Source of the DNA: Neobacillus bataviensis
GTDB taxonomy: Bacteria; Bacillota; Bacilli; Bacillales_B; DSM-18226
Length of the DNA: 64,000 nt
Direction of reading: 5' to 3'
Assembly: GCF_019969725.1 (NCBI RefSeq)
Contig: NZ_JAHXYW010000003.1
Location: forward strand, 372,001-436,000
Below are positions 36,565 to 44,557 of the stretch, piece by piece. The first letter of the stretch is position 1, and every line of letters starts with the position of its first letter. The notes under the pieces were generated by a model. The model was not told the DNA's origin, did not search any database, and worked only from the letters and a program-made list of their open reading frames with translations. Both the position numbers and the translations under genes were made by a program.

Positions 36565-37064
36565 TTATCGCCGCCTTTCCCTGCTTGAAACTTATAGATA
36601 TAGTTCAATAACTCTTCCTTTTTCGTTTTTGTAATATCTTCTTGAGATAGAGGAAAACCATCAAGCGTAGATGCCATCTCCCTTAACTCATGTAAATTTT
36701 TTTTACCTAGCTCATTCGATATTTCTTGCTTAGCACTTATGGATTCCTTTTTATTTACTTCCGCTTTTACCTTATCGGCTAATACTGGAAAGAGCATTTC
36801 AATTACATGGTTGTCAGGTCTAGGTATTACATGCGAATGGCGAAATTGACCTACCTTTTTGGCTGTATTTGCCCCCACTTCGACAGCTGATTTTACGGAT
36901 GCCACATCGCCAATAATATAGATCGTCACGATTCCCGAATCCGCCTTTTGATAAGTGGTTACCTTCACATCTGCCGCTTTTGCTGCAGCATCTGCAGCAG
37001 CCAGCATTGCCGGGAAACCAATCGTCTCGACCATTCCTAGTGCATAGGTTTGTTTCTTCAACAA
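36561..37064 (-). CDS. BMC-H shell protein with C-terminal extension (EutK/PduK-like architecture)
   Basis: A 167-residue protein. Residues 1-93 are a BMC domain (ALGMVETIGFPAMLAAADAA, IVTIYIIGDVASVKSAVEVG, SHVIPRPDNHVIEMLFP), with a changed pore segment (QKADSGIVT) instead of the usual VGGGLVT. A Lys/Glu linker follows, then ~45 residues resembling a SAP/Rho-N-like helix-loop-helix (LHELREMASTLDGFPLSQED, TKKEELLNYIYKF). It starts with TTG at 37064 behind AAGAGGTGA and shares ATGA with the dehydrogenase. The extension might bind cargo or nucleic acid; this is inference. Confidence 0.88.
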   Translation of the reverse strand: MLKKQTYALGMVETIGFPAMLAAADAAAKAADVKVTTYQKADSGIVTIYIIGDVASVKSAVEVGANTAKKVGQFRHSHVIPRPDNHVIEMLFPVLADKVKAEVNKKESISAKQEISNELGKKNLHELREMASTLDGFPLSQEDITKTKKEELLNYIYKFQAGKGGDK

Positions 37065-37113
37065 AATTCACCTCTTCACCTCTCGGCTGCTTTTTCATTC
37101 AAACATACTTGTG

Positions 37114-37923
37114 TTAGTCCCCATTGGCTAGCCGCAGATTGATCTTAGGGATCAATTGATCTAAGTCTCCAATACTATTAATGACATAGTGAGCACCTGC
37201 TGCCTTAAATCTTTTTTCGACGATTTCCATTTTCTCTGATAACGTTTCTGGGTCAAGAGCATTTACTTCTTCTTCTTTCAACCCCAATTCACTGCCGCCC
37301 TTCAAAACACCGACAGTCCAACATCCTGCATTGACCCCTTCTTGAATATCACTAATCGTATCTCCAACTTTAATAAAATGCCTCATCGGATAGACTCCAA
37401 GATTAATAGCATTCTGGTAGCACATCCATGGCAGCGGCCTGCCTGCAGGGACATCATTTGGTGTTACCATCGAATCCGGCGCATAGCCCTTCTTTTTCGC
37501 TTCTGGGGCAACGATAGCCATCATTTCAGAGGTATAGCCTGTGGTTGAACCGATTTTAATCCCTTTCCTTCTTAATCTTTCAACCAGCTCAATTGCTCCG
37601 GGAATGGGCGTGCAATAATTCGGAAGAATGGAAAAAAGCATTGGTTCAAAGTCCGCATATAAATCATCTATGTCCTTTTTTTCTGGCAATCGGCCGAACT
37701 TCGCCTTCCATAACCCGGCAATCCTTTCCATACTGCACATCGCCTGTATGTGGTCCCATTTTAATAGACCCATTGGAGCTCGTGCTTCCTCGTCCAATAC
37801 GCCAATTCCTCTTTTTCTAAAAATTTCTATAAAAACATCCAAGGGCGCAAAACAACCATAGTCCACAGTCGTACCGGCCCAATCAAAAATAATAGCTTCA
37901 ATCTGGGGAGATTTGATTCCCAA
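37114..37923 (-). CDS. phnX: phosphonoacetaldehyde hydrolase
   Basis: A 269-residue HAD-superfamily phosphonatase that cleaves phosphonoacetaldehyde to acetaldehyde and phosphate. The nucleophile motif is FDWAGTTVDYGCFAPLDVF; the Schiff-base lysine is in APMGLLKWDHIQAM; motif II is IGSTTGYTSEMM; the metal site is VKVGDTISDIQEG. The TTG at 37923 is chosen because AAGGAGG lies eight bases before it, inside the longer frame opening at 37947. No encapsulation peptide is obvious at either end. It lies between the saccharopine-dehydrogenase-like gene and the shell genes, supplying the acetaldehyde for the microcompartment. Confidence 0.95.
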   Translation of the reverse strand: MGIKSPQIEAIIFDWAGTTVDYGCFAPLDVFIEIFRKRGIGVLDEEARAPMGLLKWDHIQAMCSMERIAGLWKAKFGRLPEKKDIDDLYADFEPMLFSILPNYCTPIPGAIELVERLRRKGIKIGSTTGYTSEMMAIVAPEAKKKGYAPDSMVTPNDVPAGRPLPWMCYQNAINLGVYPMRHFIKVGDTISDIQEGVNAGCWTVGVLKGGSELGLKEEEVNALDPETLSEKMEIVEKRFKAAGAHYVINSIGDLDQLIPKINLRLANGD

Positions 37924-37965
37924 AACACGAACCTCCTTCATAAACAACTAATTTATTTATTGAAA

Positions 37966-39162
37966 TTAAGCTTTAATCGATGCTTCTTCTTCGACAGTTT
38001 CATTTACTTCCTCAATTTCTTCGTGAATGTGTATGCCTCTTTTCTTAAGCTCTTTAAAGATCATTGTTGGTTCAAAGGCTTCCTCAGGGATTAACACCCC
38101 AGTCTTTTCCACTAGCCCTTTTGCCAGAATCTCAGTGGCAATAGCCATTGGAATGCCTACATTTCTTGTATAGGCTCTTAACTTCTCCCATCCCTTAACA
38201 GATCCGTCGCTTGCTGGATGAGTATGATAGAGGACATGGCGTTTTTTTACTCCATCCTTTTTCCCGACAACCTCAATATAAAGGGAATATCCGTATAATT
38301 CTGTTTCTTGCCCTTCCTTCGATTGCAGCAGGTATTCACCTATAACGTCCATAACACCTACCTCGATACCATTAATGGTGATTTTGGGATTTCGCATAAT
38401 GCCGTAGTCATAAAGGGCGCGAACTAACTGCATATTTTTCTGCGGCCATGTTCCTCTTACTTCAATTAACTGGACACCTTTATTGGAAAGTGCTTTTGCA
38501 AGGGTGCGTGTTTCAGAATGTGGAATGATATATTGAATTGTTTCGCCAAAGGGTTCAGGCAACTGGATTTGTCTAGGTCTGGCAAATGGAGGAACTTGCA
38601 CAAATTCACCTTTTTCAAAAACAATTCGGCCTGGCAGGTCTGGGTCATACTCATAAGTGGTGGTTTCTGTGATGGATTTTGAAAAAGCAATCGGACGGAA
38701 GGAACCATGGCTGACTCGAACTGTTTCTACTTCATCTAATTGATTAGCAGCATGCAACGCCATCATTTGCGTAACACCAGGCGTCATTCCAAAACCAGGA
38801 ACTGCTGTTTTATTATTTTTCTTGAAAATTTCAGAATATTCGTCCTCAGCCCCAAAGCCATTTAAATTGATGCCATGGCAGCCTGCTTCTGCAATACAGG
38901 CCGTTGAACGGCCATTTAAAGTAATGGTTGTGCCATCCATTACAATATCGTAACCCTTCATTTGCTTTACCGTTTCTTCGTGGTTAAAAACATTGACCTT
39001 TACGAAGTTTACACGGGGGTCATTCAGTTCTTCCACTAATTGAAGGCCAATTTCCTCATTAAAATCACCAATGGTTATAACATCAAATTCAGAATGCTCA
39101 ACTAGATCAAGAACTGCTTCCCTACAGATTCTGCCAGCTCCACCTAAACAAAAGACCTTCAA
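37966..39162 (-). CDS. saccharopine dehydrogenase-like NAD(P)-binding protein
   Basis: A 398-residue protein of the saccharopine dehydrogenase-like Rossmann group: VFCLGGAGRICREAVLDLVE at the N-terminus, YDIVMDGTTITLNGRSTACI, PGFGMTPGVTQMMALHAANQ, and an acidic C-terminal tail (EEIEEVNETVEEEASIKA). The TTG at 39162 follows AGGAGGGTTACC. First gene of the microcompartment operon, 42 bp before phnX. The chemistry is unknown; it could act on an amino- or imino-acid derivative linked to phosphonate breakdown, or detoxify a by-product. No known AEP pathway step needs it. Confidence 0.8.
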   Translation of the reverse strand: MKVFCLGGAGRICREAVLDLVEHSEFDVITIGDFNEEIGLQLVEELNDPRVNFVKVNVFNHEETVKQMKGYDIVMDGTTITLNGRSTACIAEAGCHGINLNGFGAEDEYSEIFKKNNKTAVPGFGMTPGVTQMMALHAANQLDEVETVRVSHGSFRPIAFSKSITETTTYEYDPDLPGRIVFEKGEFVQVPPFARPRQIQLPEPFGETIQYIIPHSETRTLAKALSNKGVQLIEVRGTWPQKNMQLVRALYDYGIMRNPKITINGIEVGVMDVIGEYLLQSKEGQETELYGYSLYIEVVGKKDGVKKRHVLYHTHPASDGSVKGWEKLRAYTRNVGIPMAIATEILAKGLVEKTGVLIPEEAFEPTMIFKELKKRGIHIHEEIEEVNETVEEEASIKA

Positions 39163-39239
39163 GGTAACCCTCCTAAAATTTAAAATATTCACTCAATTCT
39201 TTGAGTTGATTTGATTATAGCATAAATAATTTGGATTGT

Positions 39240-39260
39240 CTTGGTTTTGATTGGTTTTTA
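39240..39260. promoter_or_regulatory. CTTGGTTTTG repeat, putative DeoR operator
   Basis: CTTGGTTTTG followed by ATTGGTTTTT ~78 bp upstream of the first microcompartment-operon gene. CTTGGTTTTG recurs at 43580-43589 and CTTGGTTCTTTTG at 43548, upstream of the MHS transporter and phnW. Tandem T/G-rich words suit DeoR-family operators. Confidence 0.35.
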
Positions 39261-39327
39261 TTAAATTTTTTTCAATACTTTGATTAACTTTGTACTTTTG
39301 ACAAGTAATACAAACATTTTTCCAATA

Positions 39328-39371
39328 GAAAAACCGCCAGTTTCTATAGAATTATAGATTTTGGCGGTTTT
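39328..39371. terminator. terminator downstream of the mgtC-like gene
   Basis: Stem GAAAAACCGCCA / TGGCGGTTTTC enclosing an AT-rich inner inverted repeat, with A and T runs at the flanks. Confidence 0.75.
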
Positions 39372-39383
39372 CATTGATTTTCA

Positions 39384-39902
39384 TTATCCAGAGCTTCTCT
39401 GGTACGCACGTTGTTTTTCCTCTTTTTCCATTGATTCTGTATGCCTATGCTCGATGAAGTGGCTAATTTTTGCTAATAAAAAAGTAAGCAAAACAGAAGC
39501 AAACACTATTCCATAAAATCCAGCACCAATTCCGATCCCGACTCCACCTGCAAAAAATATCATAGCAGCAGAAGTCAAACCCTTGACCTGCAGTCCGTCC
39601 TTTAAAATCAACCCTGCTCCTAGAAATCCAAGGCCAGAAACAATTTGAGCTGTTAACCGCATCGGATCCATCCGATTATTAAGATTAGAGCTCCCAAAAA
39701 ACTCGGCACTATAAATGGATATAATGGTAATAAGGGTACATGAAACAGAAACATAGGTAAAGGTTTTCAATCCCGCTGGCTTATTTTTTGCGCTTCTGTC
39801 CCAGCCAATAAACATACCAAGCAACGCACTAACAACGAGCCTCATATACACTTCTAAATTTTTTAATAAATGCTCCTCATAAAAGACTCCCAAATGTTCC
39901 AT
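39384..39902 (-). CDS. MgtC/SapB-family membrane protein
   Basis: A 172-residue protein with about four to five membrane segments and the MgtC signature: RLVVSALLGMFIGWDRSAKN, KTFTYVSVSCTLITIISIYS, AQIVSGLGFLGAGLILKDG, GLTSAAMIFFAGGVGIGIGAG. MgtC-like proteins affect magnesium and phosphate homeostasis. It sits between the DeoR gene and the microcompartment operon with its own terminator; a link to phosphate released by PhnX is possible but speculative. Confidence 0.88.
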   Translation of the reverse strand: MEHLGVFYEEHLLKNLEVYMRLVVSALLGMFIGWDRSAKNKPAGLKTFTYVSVSCTLITIISIYSAEFFGSSNLNNRMDPMRLTAQIVSGLGFLGAGLILKDGLQVKGLTSAAMIFFAGGVGIGIGAGFYGIVFASVLLTFLLAKISHFIEHRHTESMEKEEKQRAYQRSSG

Positions 39903-39963
39903 TTAATGAATCCTCCTTTACAGGCTGTTGTACTGCCTATATTTCGGGGAGTCTAATCTTTTG

Positions 39964-40761
39964 TTAGGATAGATTTTGATCTGCGACCAGCCATTTCACG
40001 TTGTTTTCTTTTAATAAATGTTCCCAATCCTCAGGGTATGGCCGATCACAAATAACCATATCAACATCTTTGAAATCGGCCATTTTATAGTTGGTCCTTT
40101 TGTCAACCTTTGAATGGTCTAGTAAAAGTATCGATTTTCCTGAATGTTCAATCAGTTTTTTTGTTACCATTCCTTTTGAATAATCATAGCCTGTAATCCC
40201 AAAATCCTTCGAAAGCCCATCAGCCGAGATAAAATATTTATCCACGTAAATATTATCAAGCATTTCCATTGTAAAACCACCCGTTACCCGATGATGGGTT
40301 GTATTAATCTCGCCGCCAAGAACAAATATTTTTCCTGAAAAAATATTTTGCTGGCTCAGCTCAATCAATACGGAAAGGGCATTAATCGAAGTCGTAAATA
40401 TCGTCAGGTTTTGCTTTTTACGTAGGCTTTTCGCTAATTGTAAAGGTGTACTGCCTTCATCTATGGCAATGACATCATTGTCATTGATTAAATTAGCCGC
40501 CATTTCCCCAATTCTTTTCTTTTCATCAGAATAAATTTCTTCTCGCTCTGATGTCGGGGGCTCCTCATCAAAAAAAGAGATATTGATTGCGCCGCCATAA
40601 ACCTTTTTTAATTTTTCTTCCTGATGCAATTCATCTAAATATTTTCGGATGGTTTCAGTAGATACTTGTAAAATCTCTGCGAGATCACTTACCTTCACCT
40701 TTCCGCTGATTTCTAAGAGTTCGAGTATTTTCTTTTTTCTTTCTTCTCCCGCTAATGACAA
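39964..40761 (-). CDS. DeoR/GlpR-family transcriptional regulator
   Basis: A 265-residue regulator: N-terminal DeoR helix-turn-helix (KKKILELLEISGKVKVSDLA, STETIRKYLDELHQEEKLKK, VYGGA) and a C-terminal sugar-phosphate-isomerase-like sensor domain (IAIDEGSTPLQLAKSL, LTIFTTSINALSVL, FVLGGEINTTHHRVTG, DGLSKDFGITGYDYSKGMVT). The TTG at 40761 is preferred because GGGGTGA lies six bases upstream; the longer frame to 40899 has no ribosome binding site and a hydrophobic, non-family N-terminus. It follows phnW and probably controls both the AEP uptake genes and the microcompartment operon; the effector would be a phosphorylated or phosphonate intermediate. Confidence 0.9.
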   Translation of the reverse strand: MSLAGEERKKKILELLEISGKVKVSDLAEILQVSTETIRKYLDELHQEEKLKKVYGGAINISFFDEEPPTSEREEIYSDEKKRIGEMAANLINDNDVIAIDEGSTPLQLAKSLRKKQNLTIFTTSINALSVLIELSQQNIFSGKIFVLGGEINTTHHRVTGGFTMEMLDNIYVDKYFISADGLSKDFGITGYDYSKGMVTKKLIEHSGKSILLLDHSKVDKRTNYKMADFKDVDMVICDRPYPEDWEHLLKENNVKWLVADQNLS

Positions 40762-40910
40762 GATTTTCACCCCATGATAAATATTTCCACTATAATTTAT
40801 TATACTACTTGAAATAAAAAGAAACATATTTATAAGGAAAATCTTTGAAAGTTTACTCTTGTTCAAGCAGGAAGTAATGTTATAGTGGGAAAAGGACAAT
40901 TTAGGCTGAT

Positions 40911-42044
40911 TTATTTTTCTAGAACGGGATTAAGCCAGTATCTGCTCTCCTCAATCGCCTGCAGCAAAGCCTCTATGTCTTGCTGGTGGACATCGCCAAT
41001 ATTACCTATCCGGAATGTATCAAGATCTGAAACTTTTCCAGGATAAATGACAAAGCCTTTTTCTTTTAACTTGAGATAGAAGGTAGAGAATTTAAAATAT
41101 TCTGAATCAGGGTAGTAGAATGATGTAATGATTGGCGACTGGAGTTCATTGTTAAGGATTGGTTCGAGACCGAGCTTCTTCATTCCTTTAGAAAGAATTT
41201 TTTGATTGTTTTTGTATCTGGCCGCTCGATTCTTAATTCCTCCTTCCACCTCCAGTTCTTTTAACGCCTGAGCAAATGCCCTTACAACATGGGTTGGGGA
41301 AGTAAATCTCCACTTTCCATTTTGTTCCTCCATCGTTTTCCACTGATCATAAAGATCGAGTGATACAGACCTCGCATTTTGCTGGCACTTGTCGAACTCT
41401 TCCGTTTTGACTATGGCAAAGCCAAAACCTGGAACTCCTTCAATACATTTATTGGCGCTACTGATGATATAATCAATCTGGAGGTCGTCGATATCAAGTT
41501 CAACTCCGCCGAAGCTGCTCATTGCATCTACAATAAATATACGGTTATAGCGCTTCACAATTTGACCGACTTTATCAATTGGATTCAGCATCCCAGTAGT
41601 GGTTTCACAGTGTACAATCGCAACATGGGTAATCTCAGGATCGTTTTCCAGGGCAGCCGTTAAGCGATTTAAATCGATTGCCTCCACTTCCCCGCTCGCT
41701 AAAACCACCGTGTTAATACCCAGCGTTTTAGAGATTTTAGAAATTCTATGCCCATAAACTCCGTTCGCAACAACCAATAGTTTTCCGTCTTTTGGAAGGA
41801 CGGTACCGATTACAGACTCAACACTAAAAGTTCCACTCCCCTGCATTAAAACTGCAGAGTATTTTTCTACTGATTTGGTGGCGAGACTAACTAATCTTTT
41901 CCTCACATCCTGAACAATATTGTTATAATCATCATCCCACGTACACCAATCCTTCATCATCGCCAATTTAACGGTTTCAGTTGTAGATAAAGGGCCAGGT
42001 GTCAGCAGCAGATACGGATTATTTGTCATATCCTTAAGATTCAT
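40911..42044 (-). CDS. phnW: 2-aminoethylphosphonate--pyruvate transaminase
   Basis: A 377-residue PLP enzyme converting AEP plus pyruvate to phosphonoacetaldehyde plus L-alanine. Motifs: [62 protein letters not shown], the PLP-lysine Lys199 in [15 protein letters not shown], and [10 protein letters not shown] near the C-terminus. All typical PhnW features are intact and length is normal. It lies between the MHS transporter and the DeoR gene, upstream of the phnX-microcompartment operon. Confidence 0.96.
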   Translation of the reverse strand: MNLKDMTNNPYLLLTPGPLSTTETVKLAMMKDWCTWDDDYNNIVQDVRKRLVSLATKSVEKYSAVLMQGSGTFSVESVIGTVLPKDGKLLVVANGVYGHRISKISKTLGINTVVLASGEVEAIDLNRLTAALENDPEITHVAIVHCETTTGMLNPIDKVGQIVKRYNRIFIVDAMSSFGGVELDIDDLQIDYIISSANKCIEGVPGFGFAIVKTEEFDKCQQNARSVSLDLYDQWKTMEEQNGKWRFTSPTHVVRAFAQALKELEVEGGIKNRAARYKNNQKILSKGMKKLGLEPILNNELQSPIITSFYYPDSEYFKFSTFYLKLKEKGFVIYPGKVSDLDTFRIGNIGDVHQQDIEALLQAIEESRYWLNPVLEK

Positions 42045-42086
42045 TCGAACAATCTCCTTTATTTTTAATAGTCTTTGATACTCGAT

Positions 42087-43424
42087 TTATTTATTAAGCG
42101 TATTTATAAGCGCCGGATTTAGTCGCTTTTTCATAACCTCTTTCTCTTCATCACTCATAGTCTTAATCAAACTTACACAAATGAGGGACATTACACCAAG
42201 GAGCATCAGGTAAATAGCGGCAGGAACCCAGGAACCATCAAAAGCAGCCACTAATGAGGTTGCAATGAGAGGAGCCGTTCCTCCAAAAATAGCAGCCCCC
42301 AGCTGATAGCCGACAGAAATCCCCGTATATCTAACTTCAGCGCTAAACATTTCCGAGAACATTGTCCCTAATACCGCTGTAATGACAGACCAAATGGCAT
42401 AACCAATCATAACTGCAATTGTCAGCAACAAAATGGATTTCTTTGATAGTAAATAGAAATATGGCATTGAAAATAAAATGACACCTAATGCTCCTCCAAC
42501 AAACACCTTTTTACGCCCTACACGATCAGATAATCGGCCCATTAAAGGAATCATCCCTAGGGAAATGAGTGTACCGATGGTGATCGCATTTAATACTGGT
42601 CCTTCCGGCATTTTCAGTGTATTCGTGGCGTATGAAATCCCAAAAGTGGCAAAGATGTAAAATGGAGCTGTTTCGATAGCCTTTGCTCCCGTTGTTAAGA
42701 TAATTTCTTTCCAATGATATTTAAATGTATCAACAATAGGTAATTTGGAAACTGTACCTTCGTCCTTAGCTTTTTGGAAATCCGGTGTTTCTTCCAATCC
42801 ATTTCTTATCCATAAGCCTAGAACAACAAGTATTAAACTTCCGATAAATGGAATCCGCCAGCCCCAAGCAAGGAATTGTTCATCTGGCAATAGTCGTAAG
42901 AGTGCTATCGTAGCAGTTGCTAATGTCATGCCGACCGCAGCGCCCATCATTGGAATACTCCCTGCAAATCCTCGTTTCTTCTTATCTGAATATTCTACAG
43001 CTAGGAGCACCGCGCCTCCCCATTCTCCTCCGACTGCTATGCCTTGAATGAGCCTTAACGTCACAAGCAAGATTGGAGCCCATACTCCAATACTCCCGTA
43101 AACAGGTAATACTCCAATCAAAGCTGTGCTGATACCCATGATTCCCAGCGTAAAAACGAGTGACTTTTTCCTTCCAAGCCTATCGCCAATATGGCTAAAG
43201 ATTACACCGCCGAGGGGACGAAAGAAATAAGGAATTCCAAAGGATGCAAGAGAGATTAACAGACCTACGGTTGGATCAAAATTCGGAAAGAAAAGCTTGT
43301 TAAATACGAGGGCTGCAACGGTTCCATATAAAAGGTAATCATAGTATTCAATTGAACTACCTATTAAGCTGGCTACTAATGCTTTAACCCTTACTTTTTT
43401 TGAATTACCTTTTGTTGTTGACAT
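42087..43424 (-). CDS. MHS-family MFS transporter (metabolite:H+ symporter)
   Basis: A 445-residue, 12-helix transporter of the metabolite:H+ symporter family: SSIEYYDYLLYGTVAALVFN, FRPLGGVIFSHIGDRLGRKK, LRLIQGIAVGGEWGGAVLLA, and the second half LMGRLSDRVGRKKVF. Family members move dicarboxylates, betaine or shikimate. Position 42 bp before phnW suggests uptake of AEP or a related compound, or export of a product. A cre-like site lies ~37 bp upstream. Confidence 0.9.
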   Translation of the reverse strand: MSTTKGNSKKVRVKALVASLIGSSIEYYDYLLYGTVAALVFNKLFFPNFDPTVGLLISLASFGIPYFFRPLGGVIFSHIGDRLGRKKSLVFTLGIMGISTALIGVLPVYGSIGVWAPILLVTLRLIQGIAVGGEWGGAVLLAVEYSDKKKRGFAGSIPMMGAAVGMTLATATIALLRLLPDEQFLAWGWRIPFIGSLILVVLGLWIRNGLEETPDFQKAKDEGTVSKLPIVDTFKYHWKEIILTTGAKAIETAPFYIFATFGISYATNTLKMPEGPVLNAITIGTLISLGMIPLMGRLSDRVGRKKVFVGGALGVILFSMPYFYLLSKKSILLLTIAVMIGYAIWSVITAVLGTMFSEMFSAEVRYTGISVGYQLGAAIFGGTAPLIATSLVAAFDGSWVPAAIYLMLLGVMSLICVSLIKTMSDEEKEVMKKRLNPALINTLNK

Positions 43425-43460
43425 AAATTACCCCCTCGTTTCCTCCTACTAATCGATATG

Positions 43461-43474
43461 TGGAAGCGCTTACC
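43461..43474. promoter_or_regulatory. cre-like site upstream of MHS transporter-phnW
   Basis: TGGAAGCGCTTACC matches 13 of 14 positions of the CcpA consensus and is positioned to repress the MHS-phnW-deoR transcript. Confidence 0.6.
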
Positions 43475-43592
43475 ATCTTATCTTGGTAATAGAATACCAC
43501 GTTTTCTGACAATTGTGAATACTTTTTTCGATTATTTTTTTTATTTTCTTGGTTCTTTTGTTATTTTAAGTTTGTTTTACTTGGTTTTGCGT

Positions 43593-44462
43593 TCAACTAA
43601 ACTTAATTATCATAACTCCCAACAATATCATAGAAATAGAAACCCATTTTACAGCTGTTACTTTTTCCTTTAGCCATATAACCCCAATAAGGGTAGCGAA
43701 AACAATACTAATTTCCCGGACAGCGGCCACATAGGTTACGGGGGTGGATTCCATGGCATATACAGCAAAAGCATTGGAAACGAAAACAAATAACCCCCCA
43801 ATGAATAGTTTAATTGGATATTTTTTCACAAGGCTGATATAGGAAACATTAATTTTCTGAATTCGATCAACGATTAATTTTCCAATAAACATTCCAATAA
43901 ACACGAAATATTTGAATAGTAGCCCTGACATTAAAGAAGCGCCCATTCCATCAAAAACACTGCTTAATGCTGAAAACGATCCAGCCAAAAAAACCCACTT
44001 TAGCTTTGAGATATCCCCTCTAAACATCTTCTGAACTCCGTTAATGGCGAAGGAACTTTGATTAATGAAAAGGATTCCAATGATAATAATCAGAATTCCT
44101 ATAAACCCGAAAACCGTAACCGTTACTCCAAAAAATAAAAGACTGAGAACGGTTGTTACAATCGGGGCAGTCCCCCTTAAAATAGGGTAGGCATGGCTTA
44201 ACGTAACAGAGAAATAGGCCTTTCCAAGCGCGAAAAAATACAAGGTTTCCGAAACGGTGCTAAATAAGGCCCACTTAATGGCTTTTAGAGCAAAATGTCC
44301 TGACTGAAAAAGAAAAATTGCTAATGGAATATAAAGAACAACAGAAGCACCCAAAATTAAAGTAAAGAAAGCTTCTCGCTCCTCAACTTTTTTCCCCAAA
44401 GCATTCCAAACAGCATGACACACAGCGGCAAACAAAATAATTAATAAGATCGTATTGGACAT
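43593..44462 (-). CDS. EamA-family (DMT) transporter
   Basis: A 289-residue membrane protein with ten predicted helices in two EamA repeats (AAVCHAVWNALGKKVEEREA; HAYPILRGTAPIVTTVLSLL; AVREISIVFATLIGVIWLKE). The ATG at 44462 with AAGGGAATTACTTC before it is preferred over 44510. DMT exporters often remove amino acids or metabolites. Its place between the AEP ABC transporter and the MHS-phnW genes suggests export of alanine or a phosphonate-pathway by-product; the substrate is unknown. Confidence 0.85.
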   Translation of the reverse strand: MSNTILLIILFAAVCHAVWNALGKKVEEREAFFTLILGASVVLYIPLAIFLFQSGHFALKAIKWALFSTVSETLYFFALGKAYFSVTLSHAYPILRGTAPIVTTVLSLLFFGVTVTVFGFIGILIIIIGILFINQSSFAINGVQKMFRGDISKLKWVFLAGSFSALSSVFDGMGASLMSGLLFKYFVFIGMFIGKLIVDRIQKINVSYISLVKKYPIKLFIGGLFVFVSNAFAVYAMESTPVTYVAAVREISIVFATLIGVIWLKEKVTAVKWVSISMILLGVMIIKFS

Positions 44463-44557
44463 GAAGTAATTCCCTTCATCTTTTTTATACTTCCCGAACA
44501 AATAAACCACCGGCGACCTGGAAAATCGGCGATGGTCCTATTTTTTTATAAGAATTT

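Noticed and set aside
44515..44550. Terminator-like GGCGACC/GGCGATGGTCC region between the EamA and ABC permease genes
   Set aside because: The two GC-rich words are direct-like, not complementary, and do not form a convincing stem.
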